From positions 97,621 to 161,620 of the forward strand of contig NZ_KE383967.1 in assembly GCF_000422985.1 (NCBI RefSeq): DNA of 64,000 bases, written 5' to 3'. Positions 35,718 to 44,350 of the stretch are shown piece by piece. Positions within the stretch are counted from its first letter, which is position 1. Every line of letters begins with the position of its first letter. This DNA is from Erythrobacter cryptus DSM 12079 (GTDB taxonomy: Bacteria; Pseudomonadota; Alphaproteobacteria; Sphingomonadales; Sphingomonadaceae). The notes below the pieces were generated by a model. It saw only the letters and a program-made list of their open reading frames with translations, had not been told where the DNA came from and did not search any database. Position numbers and translations under genes: made by a program.

Positions 35718-36472
35718 CGCTTGAACTCCGGCCTGCGCTTGGCCACGAAGGCGCGCGTGCCCTCGAGAAAATCGGGCCCCTCGAAGGCGGCGGCAAAGAT
35801 CGCCAGGGTTTCGGCATCATCGCCCGTCTGGCCATCGAGCACCCGGCGGATGAAGCGCTTGGTCTCGCGGAGCGAATGGGGGCTGGCGGCAAGGATGTCA
35901 TCGATCAGGCCCTGCGGGCTTTCGGTCACCTGCTCAATGAGCCCGATCCTCAGCGCCTCCCCGGCATCGAGCAGCCGGCCGGTGTAGAGGATGCGCTTGG
36001 CCTGCCCCGGGCCGACGAGATCGACGAGCAGCTTCACGTCATGGAGCGGATAGACAAGGCCGAGCTTGGCCGGCGTGATGCCGAAACGCGCGGCGCTGGT
36101 GGCGATCCGGATGTCGCAGGCCAGCGCGAGGCCGCAGCCCCCGCCGATGCAATCGCCCTCGATGAAGGCGAGCGTGGGCAGTGCGAGGCGCGCCAGATCG
36201 TGTTGCACGCGGTTGATCGCTGCCTGGTTGGCCGCACGCCAGGCGGCATCATCCTTGTGGGCAAGCAGCTCGGCAATATCGGCCCCGGCCGAAAAGGCTC
36301 CGCCCGCCGCGGCCGAACGCAGCACCAGCAGCCGCACCGCGGGGTTGGCCGCAGCCTCGGCCAGCAGCGCCGGGGCGGCCTGCCACATCGCCAGGCTAAA
36401 GGCATTGCGCTTGTCCGCCCGGTCGATCAGCAGGTGCGCAACCGCGCCGTCGATTTCCAGCCGCAGGCTCAT
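35714..36472 (-). CDS. Crotonase (enoyl-CoA hydratase/isomerase) superfamily protein lacking both catalytic Glu
   Basis: 252 residues with the crotonase oxyanion-hole motifs FSAGADIAEL and IEGDCIGGGCGLALACDIR. The two glutamates needed for hydration are missing: Gly114 stands where GCE is expected and Ala135 (ITPAKLGL) where PE is expected. It is therefore unlikely to be a normal hydratase. Other crotonase reactions, such as decarboxylation, thioester hydrolysis or C-C cleavage, remain possible. The ATG at 36472 overlaps the stop of the deacetylase-like gene (ATGA). The frame is open further upstream but without a plausible start. Confidence 0.85.
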   Translation of the reverse strand: MSLRLEIDGAVAHLLIDRADKRNAFSLAMWQAAPALLAEAAANPAVRLLVLRSAAAGGAFSAGADIAELLAHKDDAAWRAANQAAINRVQHDLARLALPTLAFIEGDCIGGGCGLALACDIRIATSAARFGITPAKLGLVYPLHDVKLLVDLVGPGQAKRILYTGRLLDAGEALRIGLIEQVTESPQGLIDDILAASPHSLRETKRFIRRVLDGQTGDDAETLAIFAAAFEGPDFLEGTRAFVAKRRPEFKR

Positions 36473-37341
36473 GCCGGATGGCTCGCGATGAAATGGTCGG
36501 CAATCGCCTTGCGGGTCGTCACCCACACCCCATCGTGCTTGCGCACGTGGCGGAAGAACTCCTCGAGCGCCCAGATGCGCCCGGGCCGCCCGATGATCCG
36601 CAAATGCAGCCCGAGGCTCATCATCTTGGGATTGCCCTCCGCACCCTCGCGATAGATCTGATCGAAATTGGCCTTGGCATAATCGAGCCACTGGTGCGGG
36701 GTCAGCGCCGGATCGGTCCACATCTTCATGTCGTTGTTGTCGAGCTGATAGGGCACGATACACATCGGCCGGCCCGGCACTGTGGTGCGATCCCAGAAGG
36801 GCACATCGCCCGAATAATCATCCATGTGATAGGTGAAGCCCTCCTCGATGAGCAGGCGGCGGGTGTTGTCGGTGAGCAGGTAGCGCGACAGCCAGCCATG
36901 GGGGCGCACCCCGCAGGTGGCGGTGATGCTCTCCACCGCCCGGCGGATGAAGGCGCGCTCCTCCTCCTCGCTCATCTTGAACTGGTGCACCCAGCGCCAG
37001 CCGTGGCTCACCGGCTCGTGCCCTAGGCTGACGATCGCTTCGGCGATCTCGGGGTGGTTTTCCAGGCTCATCGCCGCCACCGTCCAGCTCGCCATGATCT
37101 CGTAGCGCTCAAGCAGCTTGACGATCCGCGGCGCGCCCGCCTTGATGCCATAGAGATAATTGGATTCGTTGGAATAGTTGCGCATCTTCGATTTGACGAA
37201 GACGCCCAGCTCATCCACCGGCTCCATGCCCCTGTCGCCGCGGGCGATGGTCATCTCGCTGCCTTCCTCGACATTGACCACCACCGACAGGGCCATCTTG
37301 GCCCCGCCCGGCCAGTCGATCCGCTCCTCGCTCAGTGCCAT
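36469..37341 (-). CDS. Polysaccharide-deacetylase-fold protein, PuuE-like
   Basis: A 290-residue NodB-fold hydrolase. VVVNVEEGSE, RNYSNESNYLYGIKAG, EPVSHGWRW, RPHGWLSRYLLTDNT and HMDDYSGDVPFW follow the pattern of PuuE-type allantoinases and formamidase-like members that cleave amide bonds of small molecules. A role on a cell-wall polymer is unlikely because no signal peptide is present. The start ATG overlaps the SDR stop (TGATG) and its own stop overlaps the crotonase start, inside the ten-gene unit. It may remove an N- or O-acyl group from an intermediate. Confidence 0.85.
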   Translation of the reverse strand: MALSEERIDWPGGAKMALSVVVNVEEGSEMTIARGDRGMEPVDELGVFVKSKMRNYSNESNYLYGIKAGAPRIVKLLERYEIMASWTVAAMSLENHPEIAEAIVSLGHEPVSHGWRWVHQFKMSEEEERAFIRRAVESITATCGVRPHGWLSRYLLTDNTRRLLIEEGFTYHMDDYSGDVPFWDRTTVPGRPMCIVPYQLDNNDMKMWTDPALTPHQWLDYAKANFDQIYREGAEGNPKMMSLGLHLRIIGRPGRIWALEEFFRHVRKHDGVWVTTRKAIADHFIASHPA

Positions 37342-38147
37342 CAGTGCATTTCCTCCCCGCCCGAGACATTGAGCGCCTCGCCGGTGACATAGAAGGCCGC
37401 ATCGCTAGCGAGCCACAGGCAGGCCGCCGCGGTGTCGGAAGGAAGGCCGGGCCGGCCCATCGGGTTCCTGGCTGCCATGTTGGCGAGATAATCCTCGACA
37501 CTGGCAAAGCCCAAAAGCTTCGAGAAATATTCGTTCTGCCGCGCTCCCAGGGCGGTGGTGACATGATTGGGGCACACGGCATTGACGGTGATGCCATGCT
37601 TGCCCAGCTCGAGCGCGCTCGCCCGGGTCAGCCCGATCATGCCGTGCTTGGAGGAGACATAGGCCGGCAGGTGGGGAAAGCCGGACTTGGCGGCCTGGCT
37701 GGCAATGTTGATGATCCGCCCGCCCTTGCCGCGCTCGACCATCGCCCGCGCGGCGGCCTGGGTGCAATAAAAGGCGCCCGAGAGGTTGACCGCGATCACC
37801 TCGTCCCATTCGCTCGCCGGATCGACCTCGAGCAGCGGCTTCATTCTAAAGCCGATCCCGGCATTGTTGACGAAGATATCGACCCCGCCAAAGCGCGCCA
37901 CGGTCTCGGCCACCAGCGCGCGGCACGCCTCGGCATCGGCGACATTGCAGGCGATCGCGGCAACCTCGGCGCCGCGCGCGCGCAATTCGCCGGCCACTTC
38001 CTCGGCCTCGGCATCAATGGTGATATCGGAGACGACGCAATTGGCCCCCTGATCGGCAAAGGCCTGGAGGATCCCCTGCCCCAGCCCCTTGTGCTTGCCC
38101 GATCCGGTGACGACGATGGTCTTGCCCGCAAACGCGCCCACGATCAC
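37341..38147 (-). CDS. Short-chain dehydrogenase/reductase
   Basis: 268 residues of a classical SDR. The cofactor site is VVTGSGKHKGLGQGI, a variant of TGxxxGIG with an insertion. NNAG is at about 94-97, the catalytic Ser lies in NIASQAAKSG, and YVSSK supplies Tyr and Lys. It should oxidise an alcohol or reduce a ketone, with NAD(H) favoured by the Asp after strand two (VVSDITID). It starts with GTG at 38147, overlapping the stop of the RedY-like gene as GTGA, and ends overlapping the deacetylase-like start. Confidence 0.92.
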   Translation of the reverse strand: MIVGAFAGKTIVVTGSGKHKGLGQGILQAFADQGANCVVSDITIDAEAEEVAGELRARGAEVAAIACNVADAEACRALVAETVARFGGVDIFVNNAGIGFRMKPLLEVDPASEWDEVIAVNLSGAFYCTQAAARAMVERGKGGRIINIASQAAKSGFPHLPAYVSSKHGMIGLTRASALELGKHGITVNAVCPNHVTTALGARQNEYFSKLLGFASVEDYLANMAARNPMGRPGLPSDTAAACLWLASDAAFYVTGEALNVSGGEEMH

Positions 38148-38455
38148 AGGTCCTCGGTCAGGATGAATTGCGGCGCATCGGCAAAGCCCTGGAACGGGGC
38201 GGCAGCCGCCTGGAAGGCCTCGGTCGAGATATCGGCAACGAAGGCGTCCATGCCGGTGATGTCGATCACCTCAATATACTGGAAGGGCGGCGTACCTTCA
38301 GGATCGCCGAACAGGCCGGTGGCCTTGTGCACGGTGAAGGAAGTGACCGATCCCAGCGCATTGACCGTGGGAATGTCGCGCGTGCGCGCCCATTCCTCGT
38401 ATTCGGCTTGCGAGACTCCGGGCTTCAGATTGAACAGGCAGATTATTCGCATCAT
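38144..38455 (-). CDS. Small dimeric alpha/beta-barrel (RedY/EthD-like) protein
   Basis: 103 residues: MMRIICLFNLKPGVSQAEYEEWARTRD, followed by strands FTVHKATGLF and FQYIEVIDITGMDAF. The length and pattern fit a ferredoxin-like dimeric alpha/beta-barrel of the RedY/EthD/Dabb groups. Such proteins often bind or isomerise hydrophobic catabolites, but no catalytic residue can be named. It overlaps the amidase stop by four bases (ATGA) and the SDR GTG start at its other end. Confidence 0.75.
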   Translation of the reverse strand: MMRIICLFNLKPGVSQAEYEEWARTRDIPTVNALGSVTSFTVHKATGLFGDPEGTPPFQYIEVIDITGMDAFVADISTEAFQAAAAPFQGFADAPQFILTEDL

Positions 38456-39645
38456 GCGTCTCCCGATTGCGGCGGGCGATAGGCCCGCAGGTGAGCATCA
38501 AGCCGCCGGGCAAGTGCGAACAGCCCGGCCTCGTGGCCCTCGCCGCCCACGATCTGCACCCCGATCGGCAGGCCATCGGCGCTCCAGCCGGCAGGAAGGC
38601 TGATGGCCGGCAGGCCGGCGATATTGGCAAGGCAGGTGAAATCGGCCTGCCCGGGCGGCTCGGCCTCGCTGTGCGGAAAGGGCAGGTTGGGAACCGTGGG
38701 CAGGATCAAGAAGCCGTGGCTTGCCACCAGCGCGCGCACCGCCGCGGCGGTGGCGGCAAGGATGGCCTGATCCTCGGCCCAGTCCTCCGCCTTGCGCCGC
38801 GGGCCATAGGCGATGAGGCGGGAAAGCCGGGGCGAGATCGCAACGCCGGCAAGGTGCTGCGCCATCGCCTTGGCAACGCTGATGAACCCGGCAAAGCGGA
38901 TGCGGCCTTGGCTATGGGCAAGGCGCGCTTCGGCAGGCGCTGCGCCCAGCGCGGCGCAGGCATCGGCAAACACGCCCGCCACCTCGGGATCGACCTCGAC
39001 CCCGTGGCCTGCAAGCGTTGCCCCCGTGCCGCTGATCGCGCCTTCGCCGAAGCGGGAGATCACCCGCGCGCTGCGCTCGAGCAGGTCAAGATCGCGCGCC
39101 AGCACGCCGATCGCATCGAGGCTGAGATCAGCCGGCTCCAGCCCGTCCTGGCTGACGCAGGACGTGGCGGGCTTGAAGCCATAGACCGCGCAATGGCTCG
39201 CCGGGATCCGCACCGATCCCATGGTGTCGGTGCCGAGCGCGGCATCGACGATCCCCGCCGCCACCGCCGCGGCGCTGCCGCCCGAGGAGCCGCCGGGCGA
39301 ATGGCCGATGCGGTGCGGATTTTGCACCGGACCGAAATGCGGATTGTCGCTCTTGGCGCCGAGCGCACCTTCTTCCATGTGGAGCGTTGCGATCACCGCT
39401 GCGCCCGCGCGGCGCAGCGCGGCAACCGTGGCGGCGTCCCTTGCGGCAATCCGCGTAGCGAGCGCCCCGATCCCGGCGTGGAAGGGCATGCCCTTGACCG
39501 CGATATTGGCCTTGACCCCGAAGGTCGTGCCCGCCAGCACCCCGGGGCCAAAGGCCGCGTCTTCATCCCAGTCGCTCACCGCGTTGAGCGCGCGGTTGAC
39601 GGCGCGCAGCGCGGCAAAATCGATGCGGGCGGGCCCCTTGCTCAC
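38452..39645 (-). CDS. Amidase-signature family hydrolase
   Basis: 397 residues with the Ser-cisSer-Lys triad visible: Lys45 in FGVKANIAV, the GGSSGGS loop at 118-124, and nucleophile Ser144 in GTDTMGSVRIP. It hydrolyses amide or related C-N/ester bonds in the cytoplasm; no signal peptide is present. It starts with GTG at 39645, overlapping the ligase stop (GTGA), in the middle of the ten-gene unit. With the PuuE-like and nitrilase-like proteins this suggests that the island substrate or an intermediate contains an amide or nitrile, though all three could act on other acyl bonds. Confidence 0.9.
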   Translation of the reverse strand: MSKGPARIDFAALRAVNRALNAVSDWDEDAAFGPGVLAGTTFGVKANIAVKGMPFHAGIGALATRIAARDAATVAALRRAGAAVIATLHMEEGALGAKSDNPHFGPVQNPHRIGHSPGGSSGGSAAAVAAGIVDAALGTDTMGSVRIPASHCAVYGFKPATSCVSQDGLEPADLSLDAIGVLARDLDLLERSARVISRFGEGAISGTGATLAGHGVEVDPEVAGVFADACAALGAAPAEARLAHSQGRIRFAGFISVAKAMAQHLAGVAISPRLSRLIAYGPRRKAEDWAEDQAILAATAAAVRALVASHGFLILPTVPNLPFPHSEAEPPGQADFTCLANIAGLPAISLPAGWSADGLPIGVQIVGGEGHEAGLFALARRLDAHLRAYRPPQSGDA

Positions 39646-41009
39646 AGCTTGCGCTCGTCGATCAGCCGCAGCGGTTTTTGGCGGGTGTCGATCTCGGTAA
39701 GGCGCGCGGTCTCGCCCGGGCCGACGAGCGCCACCTCGACCTCGACCCCAAGCCCGCGGCGCAGCAGCTCGGCCAGCCCCGCCGCATCGCTGCCCCCCCG
39801 GCTTTCGAGCGTCACCGTCATGTGATCGCGCCCGGCCGCATCGCGGCGCATGTGGCAGACATATTCGCCGGTAAGATCGGCACGGTTCTCGATGATCGCC
39901 CCGATCGCGTGGGGAAAGACATTGATGCCGCGCAGCTTGACCATGTTGTCGCTGCGCCCCTTGAACCCGGCGATGCGCTTGAAGGCGATCTCGCCGCGCC
40001 CGCCAAGCTCGTGGGTGATGTCGTGGGTGTTGAAGCGGATGCAGGGGGCGATGTCGTCCTTGTAGAGACAGGTGACCACCATGTCGCCGGTCTCACCCGG
40101 GGCGACCGGCTGGCCGCTGTCGACATCAAGCAGTTCGAGATATTGCGCGTCTTCCCACACATACATGCCATCGCGCTCGGGCCCCTCGCCCGCGATCGCG
40201 CCGGTATCGCCCACGCCATACCAGTCATAGGCCCTGGCCCCGTGCCAGGCGGCCTCGGTCGAGGCGCGGTCCTCGGTGCCGAGGTGGCCGATGATCATGC
40301 GGATCTTGATCTTGTCGAACAGGCCCAGCTCCTCGGCGGTGCCGGCGAGCTTGCGGATATAATCGACAAAGCCGACCAGCACGCTGACGCCGAAATCGGC
40401 CATCAGCTCGACCTGCTTGGCGCTGCGGGTCTCGATCCCCGTCCCGGCGGAAAGGAAGATGGCATTGGTGAAGTGGGTCACCGCCTCGCGGATATAGTGC
40501 CCGCCATTGATCATCCCGTGGCCATAGACCGATTGCACCACATCATCCGAACCCAGCCCCATCCAGCGATACATCCGCCCCACAAGCAGGTTGCCGACCT
40601 CGCGCCCCTTGGGGCCGAACAGCAGGGTCTGGGGCTTGCCGGTGGTGCCGCTGGTGGTGTGGAGGATGGTGGGCGCGCGTGTGGCACTGGCGCCCATGCC
40701 GTGAAAATCGCCGAAGGGCGGGTGCTCGGCGATCGACTGCATGAGATCGGACTTGTCATAGACCGGCAGCTTGGTGATGTCTTCAAGCCCGCGGATATCC
40801 CCCGGCTCGATCCCGCGTGCGCCCCACAGCCGCTGGTAGAAGGGAATTTGCCAGCCGCGCTGCATCAGGCGGCGGAACTGCGCGTCCTGGATGGCGAAAA
40901 GCTCATCGCGGCTCATCCTGGCATAGCGCGCCACAAAGGCATCGCCGATCGGATAGTCGGCCAGCAACTGCCTGATATCGAGGGCTTCAAAATAGGTGGG
41001 ATAGGTCAT
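39642..41009 (-). CDS. PaaK-like acyl/aryl-CoA ligase
   Basis: A 455-residue adenylate-forming ligase related to phenylacetate-CoA ligase. HTTSGTTGKPQTLLFG is the P-loop, with YDWYGVGDTGAIAGEG and FKGRSDNMVKLRGINVFP as the later AMP-binding and hinge motifs. It would activate a carboxylic acid with ATP and CoA. The ATG at 41009 overlaps the stop of the MmgE/PrpD gene (ATGA); the frame is open 75 bases upstream but without a good start. It is the only ATP-dependent CoA-activating enzyme in the island, so it probably catalyses an entry step. Confidence 0.9.
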   Translation of the reverse strand: MTYPTYFEALDIRQLLADYPIGDAFVARYARMSRDELFAIQDAQFRRLMQRGWQIPFYQRLWGARGIEPGDIRGLEDITKLPVYDKSDLMQSIAEHPPFGDFHGMGASATRAPTILHTTSGTTGKPQTLLFGPKGREVGNLLVGRMYRWMGLGSDDVVQSVYGHGMINGGHYIREAVTHFTNAIFLSAGTGIETRSAKQVELMADFGVSVLVGFVDYIRKLAGTAEELGLFDKIKIRMIIGHLGTEDRASTEAAWHGARAYDWYGVGDTGAIAGEGPERDGMYVWEDAQYLELLDVDSGQPVAPGETGDMVVTCLYKDDIAPCIRFNTHDITHELGGRGEIAFKRIAGFKGRSDNMVKLRGINVFPHAIGAIIENRADLTGEYVCHMRRDAAGRDHMTVTLESRGGSDAAGLAELLRRGLGVEVEVALVGPGETARLTEIDTRQKPLRLIDERKL

Positions 41010-42301
41010 GGCGTTCCGGTGAAGTAGGCAAGCGGGTCGTCGAAGATCTGGGGCGAGGCCCCGGCCGGGGCGATGGCGCGGCACAGCGCAAGCTTGGCTG
41101 CGGCCTGATTGGGGCTGAGCGGATTGTCGGGGCTGCCGAGCGTCGCGGCGATCGGACGGATGATGCGCTCGCCCCCTTCAAGCACCACGGTGAGGCATTG
41201 GGGAAAGAGCGCGTTCAAATCCTCATTGCCATCGGGCACGAGGCTGACCTTGGCGGCGAGCGCCGCGAGCGCGGGATCGGCAAAGCCTTCGGGGGTGAAG
41301 CGGCGCGGATCGATCGTCCCGTCGATCAGCATCAGCGCGGCAAGGAAGGGCAGGCACAGCCGGGCATAGGCGGGCGTCATTGTGGCCGCATAGGGGCGCC
41401 CCACCAGCCGGTGGATGAGCGGCGGACAGGCAAGCTCGATCCGCTCCAGGCGCGCCGGATCGGGGGCGAGCGCCTGCAGCGCGCTCAGCGCCGCATGGCT
41501 CGCCCGGCCCGAAGGATAGGGCTTCACGCTGATTTCGCTGATGCGCCAGCACTCACCCAGCGCGCTGGTGTAGCGCGGCAGATCGCCCTCATCGAACAGC
41601 GGGAAATAGCCGAACGGCCCTTCGAGCGGGTCGCTCGGCCCGGGAAAGCCGGCCTTGGCGAGATCAGCCGCCACCAACGCGGCGCGCGCGGCATTGGCGA
41701 TCTGGAAAGGCAAGGTCACCAGCCCCTCGACATGGGCCTGCATCGTCCCCGCCGCCGAGGCCACCGCAAGGCCAAGCGCATGATCGAGCGGGGCGCCGAT
41801 GAGGCGCGCGGCGGCGAGCGCACCGCCCACCACGCCGGCGGTGGCCGGGCGGAAGAAGCGCAAGGGGCTGCGCGCGGCAAGGCCAAGCCCGCTTGCCACA
41901 TCCACCCCCACGGCAAGCGCGGTCAATGCCTCATCGCCATCGCAGCCGCCGCGCCGGTCGATCACCGCGCCGAGCGCCGCGGTGACGACGCTCATGGCGT
42001 GCACCACCGCCGGCTCGTGCACCGCGTCCCATTCGAGGCAATGGATGCGATAGGCGTTGACAAAGGCCGCCGCCGCCGCGGGCAGGCGTTCATCGCTGCC
42101 GATCAGCCGCGCCTCGCTGCCGCTGCCCATGGCGCGGGCCGCGGCAAGGATCGCCGCCTCGCCCGGGGCGCCCACCCCGGCCGCCCCCACCGCCAGCGTA
42201 TCGCCGAGCAGCCGCAGCGCATCACCGCGCACCGATGCGGGCAGGCGGTGGGGCGCTGCGGCAAAGGCGAGAATGTGGGCGGTGGCGCTCACCTTGTCCA
42301 C
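41006..42301 (-). CDS. MmgE/PrpD family protein (second of a tandem pair)
   Basis: 431 residues of the MmgE/PrpD family, which includes 2-methylcitrate dehydratase and cis-aconitate decarboxylase. Markers are the N-terminal helical region with RGDALRLLGDTLAVGAAG, HCLEWDAVHEPAVVHAMSVV, and KPYPSGRASHAALSALQAL. It begins with GTG at 42301, inside the end of the upstream homologue (13-base overlap). The two MmgE/PrpD proteins are clearly different and could form a heterodimer. Family membership suggests (de)hydration or decarboxylation of a branched polycarboxylic acid. Confidence 0.87.
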   Translation of the reverse strand: MDKVSATAHILAFAAAPHRLPASVRGDALRLLGDTLAVGAAGVGAPGEAAILAAARAMGSGSEARLIGSDERLPAAAAAFVNAYRIHCLEWDAVHEPAVVHAMSVVTAALGAVIDRRGGCDGDEALTALAVGVDVASGLGLAARSPLRFFRPATAGVVGGALAAARLIGAPLDHALGLAVASAAGTMQAHVEGLVTLPFQIANAARAALVAADLAKAGFPGPSDPLEGPFGYFPLFDEGDLPRYTSALGECWRISEISVKPYPSGRASHAALSALQALAPDPARLERIELACPPLIHRLVGRPYAATMTPAYARLCLPFLAALMLIDGTIDPRRFTPEGFADPALAALAAKVSLVPDGNEDLNALFPQCLTVVLEGGERIIRPIAATLGSPDNPLSPNQAAAKLALCRAIAPAGASPQIFDDPLAYFTGTP

Positions 42302-43518
42302 TCCGCGATCAGGGCATCGAGCGCTTGCGGATCATCGCCCTCGAGCGCGAGGCGCGCGGCGCGCTCGGCCTCGCTCGCGGCCAGCCCGCCCCAGCGCACC
42401 AGGCTGGCAAGCTTGGCAAGGAGGTGCTCCTCGCCGATCGGCCTTTCAGGATCGCCAAGGCAATCGACCAGTTCAAACCCGTTGACCCTGGCGCCGAAAT
42501 GCGCCGGGTAGCGCGCGGTGATGCGCGGGTCCTCGCGCACCGTCACCGCGGCGCGCAAGGGGGCAAGCGCGGCGATCGCCTCGGAGGTGAAGTCCTCGGG
42601 CGCGGCGCTGCGCCCCGAGGCCACCACCGCCACCGCGTGCTGCAGCGAGAATTTCGCCTCAAGCTCGGTCTGCGGATCGGGCCGGTCGCAGAAGGCCAGG
42701 GCATCGGCATAGGTTTCGACCATGAAGGGCGGGCGAAGGCGCCCCTCGCCGCGCAGGCAGAGCGCGGCATCGATCGCCGGGTGGGCATGGCGGCAGGCGG
42801 CAAAGGGCTTGAAGCTCACTTCGCCGATCAGCCAGCCCCCATCCTGCGCGTGAGCGAGCGCGCGGGGCGCATCGGTGAAGGCGGCAAACAGCCCTTGGGG
42901 CCCTTCGAGCAGCGCCTTGGGGCCGCTGGCGCCAAGCGCGGTGTGCCGCGCCGCCTCGCGGCCCGTGCGCACGGCGTGAAAGACATGCCATTGCTTGGTG
43001 AGGACATCATCATGGCGCATGTGCCACAGCCCACCCGCCACCGATCCGGCATTGGCCATGGCCTCGGCGGTCTTGCCCGGGCCAATATCAAGTAGCGAGG
43101 CCATGCAGGCCGCCGCGCCCATCCCGCCCATGGTGGCGGTGGGGTGCCAGTGGCGATAATGGCGCGCGTCCATCGCCGCGCCCAGCGCGATCATCGCCTC
43201 ATAGCCGCGCACCGCAGCATCGAGCCGCGAGTCCATATCAGCCTCGGCAAGGCTCATCGCCGCGGGCCAGATCACCGGGCCGGGGTGGAGCAGCGCGGCG
43301 CGGTGGACATCGTCCATTTCGAGCACATTGCCAAGATAGCTCGCGCGCTCCCAGCCATCGGGGCTGATCGCCCGGGCCACGGCAAAGGCCGCCGAGCGGC
43401 GCCCCCCGGCGATGCAGGCGAGCCAATCGAGAAGGTGCCAGCGCGCACGCTGGCGCTCGCTTTTGCCGCAAGGGCGCGCTAAGCCTTCTGCCAGGCGGGC
43501 AAGAAGCGGCTGGCTCAT
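42289..43518 (-). CDS. MmgE/PrpD family protein (first of a tandem pair)
   Basis: 409 residues and first gene of the ten-gene minus-strand unit. ARWHLLDWLACIAGG, EMDDVHRAALLHPGPVIWPAA, HPTATMGGMGAAACMA and KPFAACRHAHPAIDAAL follow the family pattern. It starts six bases from the divergent GntR gene, so promoter elements must lie inside one of the two genes. I saw no copy of the TTTGTCCGGACAAA palindrome here. The reaction is probably (de)hydration or decarboxylation of a C5-C7 acid, by family only. Confidence 0.85.
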   Translation of the reverse strand: MSQPLLARLAEGLARPCGKSERQRARWHLLDWLACIAGGRRSAAFAVARAISPDGWERASYLGNVLEMDDVHRAALLHPGPVIWPAAMSLAEADMDSRLDAAVRGYEAMIALGAAMDARHYRHWHPTATMGGMGAAACMASLLDIGPGKTAEAMANAGSVAGGLWHMRHDDVLTKQWHVFHAVRTGREAARHTALGASGPKALLEGPQGLFAAFTDAPRALAHAQDGGWLIGEVSFKPFAACRHAHPAIDAALCLRGEGRLRPPFMVETYADALAFCDRPDPQTELEAKFSLQHAVAVVASGRSAAPEDFTSEAIAALAPLRAAVTVREDPRITARYPAHFGARVNGFELVDCLGDPERPIGEEHLLAKLASLVRWGGLAASEAERAARLALEGDDPQALDALIAEWTR

Positions 43519-43523
43519 GCCGC

Positions 43524-44342
43524 ATGTCTCCCGGCCAGCATGGGACGAGACTCACATTGGCGACGAAACCGAAGGCAGACAGGCCCCAGCGGCGCAAGGA
43601 GGTGCGCGAGGCCGCTCCGCGCACGCCGCGTTACCTCGAGCTTGCCGCGACCCTGCGCGAGGCGATCCTGGGCGGCGCGTTCACCGGCGGCAGGCCCTTC
43701 CCCACCGAAACCGCGCTGTGCGAGCGCTTCGGGGTGAGCCGCTTCACCGTGCGCGAGGCGCTGCGCCGGCTCGAGGCCGAAGGGCTGATCGCCCGCCGCC
43801 GCGGCTCGGGCACCACGGTGCAGCCGCCCTCGGCCTATGGCGGGGCGCTGCACCAGCCGCTCTCCAACGTCGGCGAGCTGCTGCAATATGCCAAGGGCAG
43901 CCAAGTGAGCTATGTGCCCCAGGGCAGCGGGCCGCTGCCGCAGGCGGTGGCCGATCTGGTCGCCCAGCCCACCCCGGGCCAGTGGAGCGCCTTTCGCGGG
44001 GTGCGCCGCCACGCCGATGATCGCCTGCCGATCGCGGTAACCGATGCCTATTTCCACGAGATGCTGGGCGATTACATCGGCGCGATCGACCTTGCGGCGG
44101 GCACGCTCTTCAGCCAGATCGAACAGCTTGCCGGCATCCGCATCGGCAAGGTGACGCAGGATATCCAGGCTATTGCCGCGGACAGCCGCACCGCGGCCGA
44201 TCTCGAGATCGACGAGGGCGCGCCGGTGCTGCGCATCCTGCGCAGCTATTTCGATCCCAAGGGCACGATCTTCGAGATTTCGGTGAGCTATCACCCCGGC
44301 GATCGCTTCGCCTACGCCATGCATATCGACGTCGAGGGCTGA
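43524..44342 (+). CDS. GntR-family regulator with UTRA domain (HutC type), candidate island regulator
   Basis: 272 residues. An N-terminal winged helix begins RYLELAATLREAILGGAF, with FPTETALCERFGVSRFTVREALRRLEAEGLI and RRRGSGTTV. A UTRA effector domain occupies about 110-270 and ends RFAYAMHIDVEG. UTRA regulators of the DasR/NagR class bind palindromes like TGGTCTAGACCA; the island palindrome TTGTCCGGACAA matches that at 8 of 12 positions. It is the only GntR gene in the island. The start may be ATG 43524 (no ribosome-binding site, six bases from the divergent gene) or TTG 43557. Confidence 0.88.
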   Translation: MSPGQHGTRLTLATKPKADRPQRRKEVREAAPRTPRYLELAATLREAILGGAFTGGRPFPTETALCERFGVSRFTVREALRRLEAEGLIARRRGSGTTVQPPSAYGGALHQPLSNVGELLQYAKGSQVSYVPQGSGPLPQAVADLVAQPTPGQWSAFRGVRRHADDRLPIAVTDAYFHEMLGDYIGAIDLAAGTLFSQIEQLAGIRIGKVTQDIQAIAADSRTAADLEIDEGAPVLRILRSYFDPKGTIFEISVSYHPGDRFAYAMHIDVEG

Positions 44343-44350
44343 GCGCGGCA

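Noticed and set aside
36469..37341. Peptidoglycan or chitin deacetylase role for the NodB-fold protein
   Set aside because: No signal peptide, and the motifs follow the PuuE small-molecule amidohydrolase pattern.
43524..43560. GTCTC...GAGAC inverted repeat at the GntR start as an autoregulatory site
   Set aside because: The arms are short and far apart and do not match the island palindrome; chance is as likely.
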